Of a stretch of DNA of 62,000 nt, positions 11,118 to 22,171 are shown in pieces; the stretch's first letter is position 1, and every line of letters begins with the position of its first letter. Where the stretch lies: positions 4,595,001 to 4,657,000 of the forward strand of contig WPIO01000018.1 of the NCBI GenBank assembly GCA_009760855.2, given 5' to 3'. The translations under genes were made by a program, and so were the position numbers. The stretch is from Cristatella mucedo (Eukaryota > Bryozoa > Phylactolaemata > Cristatellidae). Under the pieces are notes generated by a model. That model was given only the letters and a program-made list of their open reading frames with translations. It did not search any database and had not been told where the DNA came from.

Positions 11118-11491
11118 AGGGTGCTGCTTTTGCTGCAGCAGCGCCTCAACTGAAGCACTAAAACGCTCGGTTGGACATTTAGTTCTCCCGGGGCACTACA
11201 CCGACGACCTATTAATATTGCTTATCCATTTGCTACTATTCCAAAGTCGCTCGAAGCGACAAACCCAGCGCTCCTAGCGGCGTTCGTCCTCGCGGACGAG
11301 TCTGTGGAGCCGTCGCCTCGAAGCGCGGCACAGCGAGTCGTACGTGTGCGGGGCGGTACAGCGAGTCGTAGACGCAGCGGCGAGGCGTGCAGGTGCGCCC
11401 GCCGACGGAGGTGGCAGAGCTCGACGATGTTCGTGAACGGCCGCCCGCAGCTTCATGAAAAGCGCGCGCGTCTTGAGCGCCGATGCTCGTC

Positions 11492-11515
11492 GCCCGTCGG
11501 CTGCAGCCGACGGGC
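11492..11515. repeat. 24-nt perfect palindrome
   Basis: The segment is fully self-complementary, centred on CTGCAG, with arms GCCCGTCGG and CCGACGGGC. Confidence 0.8.
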
Positions 11516-12085
11516 TGCACGTGTGCCCTGCACAGCGAATCAGCAGCGACCGCGAGACTCCGCCGTGCACGTGACTCGTCCCGAGTGCCGCTGCGGCCGC
11601 GCTGCGCGACCTCTTCGGTGCGGCGGCGGCGCGCGCACGGCAGATTGCAACGTGTCTTGCTCGCAACGTCCATCAGAATCCCGCAGCCTCGATCTGGAGA
11701 ATTTCGAGCGCAATGCCGTCAACCGGGCGTCGAGCCTGAGAGCTGCGCGCGTGTGCCGACGCAGCGCCGATGAGGTCGCGCAGCGCGGCGTCTCAACCGT
11801 CAGAGAGAGAGAGAGAGAGAGCAGAGAGCGGAGCAGAGTACGTCCTTTGGTGGTGCATGTATAATCGATGCCTATGCGGTTTGACGACGGCTTCGTAGAT
11901 CCGTTCCTCGCAGCTCCGGACTCGTCTCTCAAGTACCTTCGCTCGTTCGCCGGATTCGAGTGACAACCCCGGGTGACGACGCGGTGCTTTCCGCCGCGTT
12001 TTTTCCTTAGCCTCGCCTTGAACTATCCTAGCCCTGCGTAAATCCGGTCGACGCTTTAGCCGATCGCCGATAGCAGAGCTTGCAC

Positions 12086-13365
12086 AGAAATTTGCTCAGA
12101 TGCGAGTTTTTCCAAGATGAGACTCTCTATTTATTGCTGCAGCATCTTTAACGTAGATTTGAAGAAAGCCCAAGAAAGACTCTTTGATGGTGACTTGTTT
12201 TGATGGCAAAACAAACATCGACGTGTCCAACTCCCTTTGCAGCAAATGTAAAACGCCTAGAAAGAGATTGAATTCTCTGAGGGCACTTTATCAAGTGCAT
12301 TATTATTATTATTATGATCTCAGACATCTGCTCGCAGTGAGCCAAATCACGAGTTGAGTCAGATAGAATTCCACAGTACTTGTTTCGCCGTATACCGTAT
12401 CGAAGCTTGTCTCTGACTGTGGATGCACGCACACTGAGGAACGAACCCATTTTGGGTTTGAGGAGACAGATAAGAGACTGACATTGGATTATTTCTGGCG
12501 TGCTCCAGGTGTGATTGCAGAAGAGGTCGATCATACTGAACCAGAAGATCGAGAAGGTTCCAAGAAGGTTCCAATTTGTTTCTCACTAGCCAGGCCAAGA
12601 CTATCTTGGTGACCACGCAATGGCAGTTTTTGAGAAACCGAGAGCTGCGATGCCGCTAGAGAGCTCTCTTTAGGAAATCTTGCCATCGTTTTTTCCCGAA
12701 TAAGATTTTTGCCTCAATAGCACTGTCTATTCCACTTTCTTTCAGAAGTCTTCCCTCTGTCTCTTTCCATGTGCTGAAAGCCTGACGGCGAGAGGGGCTG
12801 TGCTCATAGGCAATTAGTTGCTCAGGTTTCCTGCACCAGCTAAACCCACTTGCCAATTCAAGTGACGATCGGAAATTTTGGGTGGACACATAGCGAAGAG
12901 CCAACAACAGAATCCACATGCCGACCGTGTTGAGGGAGAGTAGGCCAGCCAGGTTCTGCTAACATCATGCCCATTAGCAACTTGCCTCTTGAACCAGGCT
13001 GTGATCATGGCTCAACTACCATTTCCAAAAGAGACGGACCTTCTTTGTTCTGACACAGGCTCGATCCTCGTAGTACGAGTTCAGTTCGAAGTGGCTGCGG
13101 ACGTGACGTGCAAAACAGAGGTTTGGTCAAACTTCAGGTAGCCCCAGGTATCTTTCAGGGTCAGCACTTGGACAATTGCACTAAAATCTGTATCTTCTTC
13201 TCTTGCGGTCGGTGCCTGCACCCAAACGGTTTGGTTCAAACGTCTCTCTGTCCGTCTGTCTTCGTCTTTACAGAGCAAAGCTTCTTTTTTTTGTCGTAAA
13301 GCTCGCACGTAAGAGAGTGTTCGGTTCTCCAGCGAGTCTGTAATTCTGTCTGCCTTCACTCTCAT
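12086..13365 (-). pseudogene. Decayed hAT-family transposase (ZMYM1-like, DUF4371 group)
   Basis: Several minus-strand frames, read from 13,365 down to about 12,090, give successive blocks of one protein. They are an N-terminal lead ending in GYLKFDQTS, then a TTF-type zinc-finger region with SRTWLAYSPSTRSACGFCC, then SGFSWCRKPEQLIAYEHSPS, then HLEHARNNP-SVSYLSPQ, and finally REQMSEI. These blocks match, from general knowledge, the N-terminal half of ZMYM1-like proteins derived from hAT transposases. Frameshifts and stops separate the blocks, so it is not translatable. The C-terminal catalytic and dimerisation part is missing. A plus-strand LINE B tail (12228-12316) interrupts it just after the REQMSEI block, and the following block (a VTIKESFLGF-like segment) resumes at about 12,190. 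No terminal inverted repeats were found. Confidence 0.8.
12228..12316 (+). mobile_element. LINE B-type 3' tail nested in the hAT relic
   Basis: Starts at CCCTTTGCAGCAAATG and runs through ACGCCTAGAAAGAGATTG and TTCTCTGAGGGCACTTTATC to an (ATT)n end. It is the last ~90 bp of LINE B, opposite in strand to the transposase it splits. Confidence 0.85.
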
Positions 13366-13554
13366 CCTCCCTCCTCTTTCCCGATCTTGTCGTCGTCGCC
13401 TCCGTCGCTCTCATCCTCCCTCCTCTTTCCCGATCTTGTCGTCGTCGCCTCCGTCGCTCTCATCCTCCCTCCTCTTTCGCGATCTTGTCGTCGTCGCCTC
13501 CGTCGCTCTCATCCTCCCTCCTCTTTCCCGATCTTGTCGTCGTCGCCTCCGTCG
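13359..13554. repeat. 49-bp minisatellite, 4 copies
   Basis: Four tandem copies start at 13359, 13408, 13457 and 13506. They are almost identical; the third has CGCGATC in place of CCCGATC. The unit begins CTCTCATCCTCC and ends CGCCTCCGTCG. Confidence 0.95.
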
Positions 13555-15014
13555 CTGCTCGCTGTCGTCCTTCTAAAGCGCTTCCGCTCTTCCTGCGACT
13601 CCCTCGATCGCTGCGATTTCCCCAGATTTTCGCTGGCGATTTTCGCTGTCTTCGCTGTCTTCTTTAACTTTTGTCTTCTTCTTCTTCTTCAAGAAACCTT
13701 CCAAGCGACTTCTTGCAGGACTCTCGCTCGCCTCTTTCTCCTCCTCGAGTGTTCGTTTCCTCTCTGCGTCGCGGCGTCACGTGCCTTTGTTCCTCCCGCG
13801 TCTTCTGACAGTAGATTGGGGATGACTCCTCTGAAAGTAGATTGGGGGTGAACAAATATGCGCAAAAGTGCACAGCAGCCGCGGTGACACTGCGGCTGCT
13901 GGCTGCAGAGTCTGGTCTGGAGTAACGCTGACCTTCGCATCCCCGTTGACTCCGTCTCCGGAGAAGGATGTTGAGCCAAGAGGGAAGCTGGACAAAAAAA
14001 GGTTTGAGGGAGATTGGAACGTGCCGACGTCGTCTACTTGTTGGCGCCAGGAGACTCAATGCACACAGTGTCTCTGAGTAGGGTCAGATCTAAAATAAGC
14101 ACTTTCTCAAGCTTCCAATTTTATCGACGAACAGTTTGATTGAGCGGCAGAGGATGGTATCCTGTCAACAACACTGCGCGGAGCGGATGAGCTCCGGTGC
14201 GTACGACAGGCTGGCGCGGCGGCGGCAGTTCGGTCTAAACTGCAGTTCGGTTCTGCAAGCTGCAGTTCGGTCCAAGTCAGTAAACGTGCTTAGCCAGCTC
14301 AGCCACCCGAAAGGGTCAAGTCCATTGAAGCAAGGACTCGCTTGAAATCAAGATTAGCATTCTCCCGAGAAAAAGTTTTACACAAAAAAACATGCACAAT
14401 CCGTTTTGCTTTTGGCGCCACCTTGGCCTTGACCTTTGGCGCCCGGGGACGTCTGCTCCTCCCGCTCATGCCCACCCATTGCTCAGCCGCTGGGCGGCAG
14501 AATCTGCTGTCGCGACGCTCGTGGCGGCGGCCAGCGATTGCGTGCGTGCAGCTCTGCGGCAGTGCCCTGCCGTGCAGCTCTGCGGCAGTGCCCTGCCGTG
14601 CAGCTCTGCCGCACTGCCCTGCCGTGCAGCACTGCGGCAGTGCCCTGCCGTGCAGCTCTGCGGCAGTGCCCTGCCGTGCAGCTCTGCCGCACTGCCGAAC
14701 TGCCTTGTTTTCACTAATTTTCGTTACAGGAATTAGAGCTCCTCAATTGTGTCACCCGTGTCAGCCGACTGAGATCTCGGTCGAAGCGAGAGCTGAGTCT
14801 CATTGGTTCTCGCCACCGCCTGACCTCGATGCACCCGAATGAATGCTTCCGGACGCACGCACGCAAGACAGCGGAATGCCCGGTGCCATCATGAACTGCG
14901 AGCTTGGCAGCTGAACCTCGATTGTGAACCATGAGCTGGGCACGCGACGTGGAACTGAGAACCTCTAATGAAACTGCTGCGATACGGCGATGCTTATGAG
15001 CAGCACGATTTACG
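13555..15014. other. No gene recognised
   Basis: Contains CTTCTT-rich sequence near 13,670, a short duplicated segment around AGTAGATTGGGG (about 13,810 and 13,834), and the 26-bp minisatellite. No frame resembles a known protein. Confidence 0.5.
14546..14701. repeat. 26-bp minisatellite, 6 copies
   Basis: Six units start at 14546, 14572, 14598, 14624, 14650 and 14676, each built from GTGCAGC(T/A)CTGC(G/C)GCA and TGCCCTGCC. G/C swaps (GCGGCAGT and GCCGCACT) distinguish unit types. The last unit is degenerate. Confidence 0.9.
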
Positions 15015-15283
15015 ATAATAATAATAGCACACTTGATAAAGCGCCCTCAGAGAACTCAATCTCTCTCTCTAGGCGCTTCACATTTGCTGCAAAGGGAAGC
15101 GCGATTGAATGGTGAGTAATATCATGCTTAATAAACATGAATAACATGGTTAGGGCTGACATGCACACAGGGTCAGCATGCAAGTGTGGTTAGTGGCACC
15201 ATGCACAGTGTCACAACACATAGGTACATAAAGGACGAATCGCAGAGACCCGCTAAATGCTATCATAAATAGGTGCGATTTTA
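15015..15283 (-). mobile_element. LINE B 3' fragment, minus strand
   Basis: Begins on the plus strand with AATAATAATA and the inverse of the LINE B hairpin tail, then continues through the 3' UTR (inverse of the repeated GCATGCTGACC blocks) to about 15,283. The coding region is absent. Severe 5' truncation is the simplest explanation. Confidence 0.9.
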
Positions 15284-15689
15284 TGTACGAATGAGGCTGC
15301 GGTACGACACATATTACGACGTGGCTATGTAAGGCTTTCGCCCGACCTCCATCACTCTCTCGGGGGGGGGGTAGGAGGGAGTAACGGTCTGCCGATAGGT
15401 AAGTCCTAGGCGCCGAGATGCTGCAAGCCTGTAAACGAGCCTGGCGGAAGTCACGTGCCGCAGCAGCCGTAACACGCTAGCAATTCTCGGCGCCTTTTCT
15501 ACTGCAGTTTGCACGTAAGTGCTGCGTGCATGATATCGAGCACTGGTCGTTACTATCAGCGTACTCCATATTAGCTTATATATTAGCGTATATATTACTA
15601 GCATCGTACTTCAGTAGCTCCAGGCCTCCGCCCACTGCGAAAGGTGCCGCTACCCGAACGAGTGAGAGTTTCGCTGTCATAACAATCGC
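15284..15689. other. No gene recognised
   Basis: Contains a G homopolymer run near 15,361 and alternating TTAGC/TATATTA-like sequence at about 15,565-15,600. Nothing else is recognised. Confidence 0.4.
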
Positions 15690-15808
15690 CATCTTCTACC
15701 ATTCGATCGTACTTCCTTAGCAGCTGATGTAAAGTGACTAGAAAGAGACTGGGTTCTCTGAGGGCGCTATATAAAACGTATTAAAATGTTATTATTATTC
15801 TTACTACC
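15690..15808 (+). mobile_element. LINE B-type solitary 3' tail
   Basis: CCATTCGATCG and CTTCCTTAGCAGCTGATG match the end of the LINE B 3' UTR. The hairpin AAAGTGACTAGAAAGAGACT / TTCTCTGAGGGCGCTATA and an (ATT)-type end follow. Confidence 0.8.
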
Positions 15809-15984
15809 TTGCTGTCGACACTATAGGTGCTACCCTGGCTCTCAGATGCTCTGGCGCAGAGCAGCGGCAATCGATCAATCAATAAGCTCAGGAGATCTAG
15901 ATTCGCTGGCGACATACTTCGATTCAAAAGCTTTGTACGAAAGCTCGTCAAAGGTAGCCTCTGAAGGTAAAACGTTTAAAAGGT

Positions 15985-16090
15985 TTAGCCAATTCAACGG
16001 CCTCATTTGAGCAGCGGCTGAAAAGGGGCGGGCGACAAAGGATCGCCCGCCAGCGGCGGGCAACAAAGGATCGCCCGCCGCTGCCGGGCT
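15985..16090 (-). mobile_element. SINE S2, partial 3' portion
   Basis: On the minus strand it ends with AAATGAGGCCGTTGAATTGG, matching the S2 tail. Two copies of the segment around ACAAAGGATCGCCCGCC (about 16,030-16,079) suggest that the SINE's internal hairpin region is duplicated. The tRNA head is not recognisable. Confidence 0.55.
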
Positions 16091-16844
16091 TCTGATTACC
16101 GCTCGTTTTCGGTTGCTTTTGCGCGCTCTGTCCGATTTGCTGCCGCAGACGTAAACTTCGCATGACCCGAGCTGCTCTAGCGGAACGCGCCTGCGTCGAA
16201 TAATATCACCAGAGTGACGAGTAAGAGGCTGCGGCTGTCGACGCCGAGGAAACCGAAAACCGCTGCTGCTGCCCGTTTGGGTGCAATCACTGAGACCGCA
16301 GCTGAGCTCGTGGTTTCTCGGAACTCGGCTCGCGCCAATCGGTTGCAGCAGGTGCCGAGCCAGCGAAAATTGAATCTTGTCAATTACCGACTGCAGCCGG
16401 TCAGGTTCGGGCCAACTGCGTGCGTGCAGGAGCATGTCGTTCCAGAGATCAGCACGCGATCCCGATATATCGGTTGCCAAAAGGAAGCCGTGTTTTCCTC
16501 ACATGCGTGCCCACACAAACACGAAACACGTTTGCTCACACACCTACCCACCTTAGCGAGCACAAACATACATACGCTCGAGCTCGGCGCGAGCACGCCC
16601 ACACGCGCGAGCACACACATGCACGAGCGTACTCTCGCACGCACGCCACGCTCACACACATGCCACTACACACGCAGTCTCTCTCGCCTAAACACAATAA
16701 CGCATACATGTACATATATACAGTAGATATATACCGTATCTGTCTTGTATATCCATCACTGTCTCCGTGCCTTTTATCTTTGTATCTTCGCGTCTCGGCT
16801 CGTGCATCGGCATCGTGCACTTGCACCTGTAACCTCCACAGAGC
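16091..16844. other. No gene recognised; CA-rich segment
   Basis: From about 16,500 to 16,720 the plus strand is rich in irregular CACACA and CACGC words with a short TATA-rich stretch after it. No protein similarity is visible. Confidence 0.5.
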
Positions 16845-16960
16845 CTCAACGACCAAGCGGGTGTTGCTCTGGGCAGCTGCCAATAGCAAGCTCAAATCCT
16901 AAGCGGCTTTCGGTGCGCAGACGGTAGCCAACGCACTCGACTTTTGCGGTGCAAAGAGAA
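16845..16960 (-). mobile_element. LINE A-type 3' tail, diverged
   Basis: The minus strand reads through counterparts of the LINE A end: CTACCG-TGCGCACCGAAAGC, then CGCTTAGG and a long interval that replaces the usual GCGCTATACAAAACTC. It is recognised by comparison with 1810-1900 and 58,840-58,930. Confidence 0.6.
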
Positions 16961-17719
16961 ATTGAGAGCACATCAGAGTCAGATGAGCAGACGAGAGAGC
17001 GACTCTCGCGGCGGCAGCAGCAGCGGCATCGCATGACGGCTGGAAACGATTCGCCGGAGTTGGCAGCGCCGGAGTTTAGGTGCAGCAGAGAAGAAGCTTC
17101 CGTCATCAATATCAATCAATCAAATCAATCACTATCAAATCAAATCATCAATATGATCCATACGTGAAAGACCGAGACAGTTAGTTGATTGTCCTGAGAA
17201 GATCCGGGGGCAGACAGTCGAGGCAGAAAGCTGCAGCTTTAGTAATCTGCGTCTCAGCGGCAGCTTCTATGGCAGCCTTGAGACGACGCCGCAGCCGCCC
17301 AAGAATAGCCCGCTCTATTGCTCAGAGAGAAGAAATGTCCTTCGTCTAGTCGTCAAGTGGTCGGCGCTAGCGAAATGCTCCCGTCTCGCGTCGTTTGGGC
17401 TGCCAGAGGCGGCGGCGGCGAGACCGGCTGCCTGTGCGTCGCGCTCTGCGGCACGAACGACTAGCGCTTGGCTCGAGAGCGGGCGGAGTACAGCCTACGT
17501 TGCCGTCGCCGCTGGAATCAAGCGGCTGCGGCGACGACTCCTGGCGACAGCTGGCTCCCCCCCTGCGCGGTGGCCGTCGAGTGAGCTAGGGTCGCATGCA
17601 GCGGCTATCGGTAGCTCCGCCAATGGGCTATCAGTAGCCGGGCAGCGCGGCAGAGCGCGAAAGAGCAGGCCGAGCTCTTTCGAAGAAGCGACCGGTCAGT
17701 CGCATTCGGCGAGCGCATT
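16961..17719. other. No gene recognised
   Basis: Contains short ATCAATC repeats (about 17,106-17,160) and CpG-rich sequence. No frame resembles a known protein. Confidence 0.45.
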
Positions 17720-17751
17720 GCCTCCACTTGCCAGCGGTGGCCAGTGGAGGC
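17720..17751. repeat. Hairpin, 14-bp arms with one mismatch
   Basis: GCCTCCACTTGCCA and TGGCCAGTGGAGGC flank GCGG. The outer arm GCCTCCAC is also used by the hairpin at 4367-4396. Confidence 0.7.
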
Positions 17752-17759
17752 TGCCCACT

Positions 17760-18130
17760 GTAAGCTGAGGCGCATTGTCAAAAACCCGGACCAGCTTAGA
17801 CCAGAGTACGACAGCCAAGCTAGGTCACGTGCTTGTGACATCGCGTCTAGATTACTGCAATCGTCTTTGCTCAGGAGGCCCGGTCTGCGCCCTTAATCGC
17901 CTGCAACTGTTCCGAGACTCGGCCGCTGCGCTGCCGTCTAGTCTGCGGCGTGTCAGGCTGCCGTAACGCGGCGCTTCATTCTGACCTTCATCCTTGGCTC
18001 CGTAGCGAGGATGGAATTGACTTCAGGAGCCTCGCTCTGGCCTACAGGGGTCGCTTAACTCGCTCGCACCGGCCTTGACCTATCCCACCTCCTCGCTACT
18101 CCGGTGCCATTTCCGAACCACCCGCATCTA
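17760..18130 (+). mobile_element. Third LINE type (family C), coding fragment
   Basis: One frame gives VTSRLDYCN, then GGPVCALNRLQLFRDSAAA, the same order as the post-catalytic region of CR1/L2-type LINEs (SRLDYCNSLLAGLP, then ALxRLQLxQNSAAR). Frameshifts follow. Downstream, counterparts of the DFRSLALAYRGR-like block can be read at about 18,020-18,060. It is neither family A nor family B at the nucleotide level. Confidence 0.65.
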
Positions 18131-18374
18131 CCTAAGCCGCAAGGTTTAAAATCTAAATATTAAACCCGTAGACCTTAAATGGTAAACCCTAAGGCTTAGA
18201 CCCCCAAGCCTTAAGCCCGAAGCTCTAAGCCTCCGGTTCCCATCGGTCCTTCGGTTCGAGCCCGCACCGACGAAAGGCCGGAGCTCCAGCTATCGGCTTC
18301 TGTCAGCACCTGCTCTGATGCATTACTTAAGTCTCAGCTAAAGACTCGCACCCGTTACGCTCAGCTTTCCCGGC
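18131..18374. other. AT/CCTAA-rich stretch, no gene recognised
   Basis: Irregular words such as AAACCCTAAGGC and CCTTAAGCCC occur at about 18,140-18,235. They superficially resemble telomere repeats but have no regular period. Confidence 0.4.
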
Positions 18375-18440
18375 CCTAAAGCGACGTTGTCTTTCTCCTA
18401 AAGCGACTCTGTCTTTCTCCTAAAGCGACTCTGTCTTTCT
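18375..18440. repeat. 22-bp tandem repeat, 3 copies
   Basis: Units at 18375, 18397 and 18419 each read CCTAAAGCGAC, two variable bases, then TGTCTTTCT. Confidence 0.9.
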
Positions 18441-18613
18441 GATCGCGTCTTTTCTTTGCGTGCTACTTACCCGTGCATGCTTCGGTGCATGTTGCTCACC
18501 AGGAGATCCACTAGCCAGCGGCCCCGCCCCCAAAGTGTCTTGTTGTTTACTTTTGCTTTGGCAAACCTAAGTCTAAGCTACTTTCGCGATCGCTTCTCCT
18601 TTCGCTCTTTTCC

Positions 18614-18873
18614 GCTCGATCGCACGGCTCGATCGCACGGCTCGATCGCACGGCTCGATCGCACGGCTCGATCGCACGGCTCGATCGCACGGCTCGATCG
18701 CACGGCTCGATCGCACGGCTCGATCGCACGGCTCGATCGCACGGCTCGATCGCACGGCTCGATCGCACGGCTCGATCGCACGGCTCGATCGCACGGCTCG
18801 ATCGCACGGCTCGATCGCACGGCTCGATCGCACGGCTCGATCGCACGGCTCGATCGCACGGCTCGATCGCACG
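18614..18873. repeat. 13-bp minisatellite, 20 copies
   Basis: The unit GCTCGATCGCACG repeats 20 times without a visible change. Thirteen is not a multiple of three, so all frames cycle through the same 13-residue peptide and stay open on both strands. Those frames are artefacts. Confidence 0.97.
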
Positions 18874-21800
18874 GCCACGGCCAGTGACTTTTGGCTATCG
18901 CTTCTCTTGCAACAGCGAGCTGTAAAGCGTCCCGATGGACTCTCGTTCCTCTTGTAGCGCGCTAAACAAGCCGCGTTCTTATTATTATTATTATCTTATT
19001 ACTATGCAGAGCGGATGCGTTTCACTTCAACTTCGCGCACCATTAGGCCGGCCTTCAGAACGTTCCAGTGGATCGCGGCATGTCGTCTCCTACCGGCGTC
19101 CATTTCCGAAATTACGGCATTAACCCGTTAGGCAGCGTCAGACACATCCGGCAGCGTCCGTCAGACGCATGCGATTTCATCGGATGAAACGCGCAGCCAC
19201 TCACTCATTCGGTTGAGCTCGAGCAGCCTCGCTTCCCTTCGAGCCACTATACAGCTGGTCACATCCGGTCACTAGCGGAGCCGGGGGATCGATCGGGCAG
19301 AGGGGCATTTGCTCGCCCCCTACAGCGGGCACAGACCTCGGCCGCCCCCTATTTCTACGCACCCCCCGACCGTCGCCGACGATGAAATTATGGCCTAATT
19401 CCGCTCGCGAAACAACCGCCGAGTTCGTGTCGAGTAAGCACTTTTAAATGTGCGCATAGTTTTTCATTAAGTGCGGGTCTAGCCGCGCCCACACGAAAAT
19501 CTCGCGGGTCTTGAACCTACATGCAATATCTTGCTAGTCTTGAGCCTCGAGATGAAAATCCTGGCTCCGCCGCTGTATCCCGTCATTTCCGGTCACCGTA
19601 GCCGACCATTTCTCTCGAACCTCGGGTTACCGAATACCGAGGTAACGTGCTGCAGGAATGGCGTGCGTGCATTTTTTTCCTTCCAAAGCCTGTAATTTAT
19701 TAATTTACTGTAGCGGCGGCACGTTTTCCCATGCTCCTCTGCGCTTTATCTCAATACTTCAGGTTTCCATCCGATGCCAACAGCGTCCTTCCAGGGGACT
19801 CGCTCCGACCGCCTCTCGCGAATCGCGCTCCGCTCTAGCGAATCGCTCTGCGCTGTAAGTGAGCGCGCGTCTAGGCGAGCTGCCAAGAAGGCTGGGATAT
19901 CGACGAGTGCTGCTCCGCGCCTGGCACCCCGGGACCGATGCGGTCTCTCGCTTTCTCGCTCTCGTTTGCGCAACGTTGCGAACGCGTAGCGTGTGCGGCT
20001 ATCGTCCGCGCCCTAGCGAAACGAGGCCGCAAAAAGCAGCGCTCGCAGCGGCGGCGCGAGCCTCAGCCGATGCGCGACGACCGGCGCCGGCGACACCCGG
20101 ACCTCGCAGCTCGGCTAGCGACTTGTAGGGGCTGGGCACCAATGCCAGCGAGCCGCACATCGGCGGCGGCGGCAGCGGCTGCAGTGCAGAAGCGGGAGCC
20201 CGGCAGCGGCGAAGAGCGTTCGTACCTTAACGTTACGAGTCCGCATCCATAGCGCCGACGTGTCTATTTTTGGACAGCAGCGGAGGATTACAGGCGCTCA
20301 GCAAAAAGCGGCCGCGACGTACGCCGACGGCTCCGCGGCTGCTAGAGCTGTGATAAGCTCAAATGCGAATGCCAAGTCTCGACTCGCAACCGACTGCCTA
20401 TCGCATGGCCATCGCCGGCTTTAATGCGGTCTCGGTCATCGATTGTCGCGCAATCGGCTCCTGGCCATTACTATGCAGGAACCGCGAATTACGATTAGCA
20501 GTCATAATCTAGCTGGTTTCGCTCGCCGCCGTTTCATTGGCTGCGAGACGGAGTCACCCCTCCCAGCAGTTCGCATCCCGACTTTCGGCGTCCGGTCTGC
20601 CGAAGGCCGCCGGTCGCAGTCACCACCGTAGTCACTACGTCGCAGCCACTACAGTCACTAGACCGCCAGTCGTAGTCACTACGTGGCAACTCAAACGCGT
20701 GCGTACACTACCGCTCGCACTCGCTGAACTCGGTCGGGAGCGAACGCACGCGCACACGACCTAGCGAATGGGCTCTCTCTCTCTCACGCGCGCGCGCGGC
20801 CGCATTAAAGCAGGAAAGCCCAAAGAGCGTCGGGAAACGTGGACTGCTGTAGCGCCGTCGCCTCCGCCGAGCCTCGTTCCGAGACGTCGCCCGCTGTGCG
20901 CACGCTCACGCGCGTCCAGCCATTCGCGAAAGCTCGTTTTCCCGCCACTCAGCCTTCGCGCCGATAGCCCTCGGCCTGCGTATCTTCCATCGGCCGCTGG
21001 ACGACAGTGGCGCTACGACAACCGGTCCGACTACCGTCGTACCAGCGCGACCCGCCGATCGCGGGCGGTCTGCTCTCGCCGACTCTCCGCGGGCAGTTCC
21101 GGCTTCCCCTTTTCATCTTTCGAGCGGTTTCGCCCCGCCGTCTCGCACTAGTCTGCGCGTTGGAAGTGAAGCGACGGCAGCGGGCCGGTCTGCATCCGGG
21201 GCCCCGACGATCGGACACGCGTCCTCCCGCCGCAGCGAAACTTATCTGCGCGCGCATCTTCGTGCCCAGCCTCCGTCAGCCGCCACTCGTGGGGCGGCGT
21301 CCGCCGGGCGCGACGCGACGACCAGAGCGCGCGGGCGCGCGCGGGCGCGCGCGGGCCGAGGGCGCTGCAGCCGGCGGCGCAACCGCGCGGAATGCGTCTC
21401 GCGCCACGCTCCGGAGGAATGCGCTCGGCGAAAAGGGTGCTCACGGCCTGTCGCGTTTCTTGCATGGTTTCGTTAGCAACGCTCGCGTGCAGCCGCCCCT
21501 CATTGCCGGAAGCGGCGGCCCGCTGCCTCGCTCGCTGGACCGCTGCGGCCGCGGGAGGCCGCCGCAGCAGCGGGTGCAGCGTAGCGCGGCGCGTGCAGCC
21601 GCCGCCGCTGCGGCGGACGTTTGTGCTTGCACTCGCCGAAACTCTAGTCCTTCGATCGGCTTGCAGCGCGCGCTCGCTCGCTCGCAAGCCGCGGGATGCT
21701 TTTATTCGAGGCCCAACATTTCAGCAATGGCTCGCGGGCGTCGTTAGCCGATGCGAGCGAATGCGTCGCCGTCGCCGCCGCGTGGTCCGTGGCGGCGGCG

Positions 21801-22067
21801 GGGTTCAGGCTCGCGAATGCAATAGGACAAAGGTCGCGCGGCGGCAAGGACGGTGGCGAGGACGACGATGGTGCGTACGTATCAAGCTACCTGCTTTGAT
21901 TTCACTATGGTTCACCGAGCAACGACGGTCGCCGGCCACTTAGAGACGTGCACTTCCGGGTCCGCCGTATGCGGTCGGTTCCTGTTTTAAAAACGTATCG
22001 TGACAGTGACGCCGGCGGAGTGCACGGAGGCTCAACAGGCGAACGCGGCCGCGAACCGCAAGAGTGC
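18874..22067. other. Long G+C-rich stretch, no gene recognised
   Basis: Contains a twice-repeated CGTAGTCACTACG palindrome (about 20,628 and 20,668) and GCGCGGGC repeats near 21,330. Overlapping Arg/Ala/Ser-rich frames on both strands are typical of base composition, and none has a recognisable domain. Missed short exons cannot be excluded. Confidence 0.5.
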
Positions 22068-22170
22068 GCTTCTGCGTTAGCGGCAGCGAAGGAAAGAAAG
22101 ATAAATGCATTAGCGGCAGCGCTGGAAAAAAGAGTAGATGCGTTAGCGGCAGCACTGAAAAGATGTAAAA
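22068..22170 (+). repeat. 33-bp tandem repeat, 3 copies, at the end of a small open frame
   Basis: Each unit starts GC(G/A)TTAGCGGCAGC. In the plus frame 21948-22175 (75 aa) the units encode ALAAAKERKIN, ALAAALEKRVD and ALAAALKRCKS, which would be amphipathic and helix-forming. There is no homology or expression evidence. The frame could be real or chance. Confidence 0.6.
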
Positions 22171-22171
22171 G

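Larger units (their letters stand above)
9703..12085. other. G+C-rich stretch, no gene recognised
   Basis: Contains C and G homopolymer runs (about 9849-9860, 9881-9890 and 10284-10293), a complex purine-rich repeat and two good inverted repeats listed separately. A 13-nt direct repeat, CAGCGAGTCGTA-like, lies near 11,330-11,370. No frame resembles a known protein. Confidence 0.5.

Noticed and set aside
18456-18887. Repetitive open frames with LDRTARSHGSIAR-type repeats
   Set aside because: A 13-bp repeat without stops is open in every frame. No upstream or downstream coding context.
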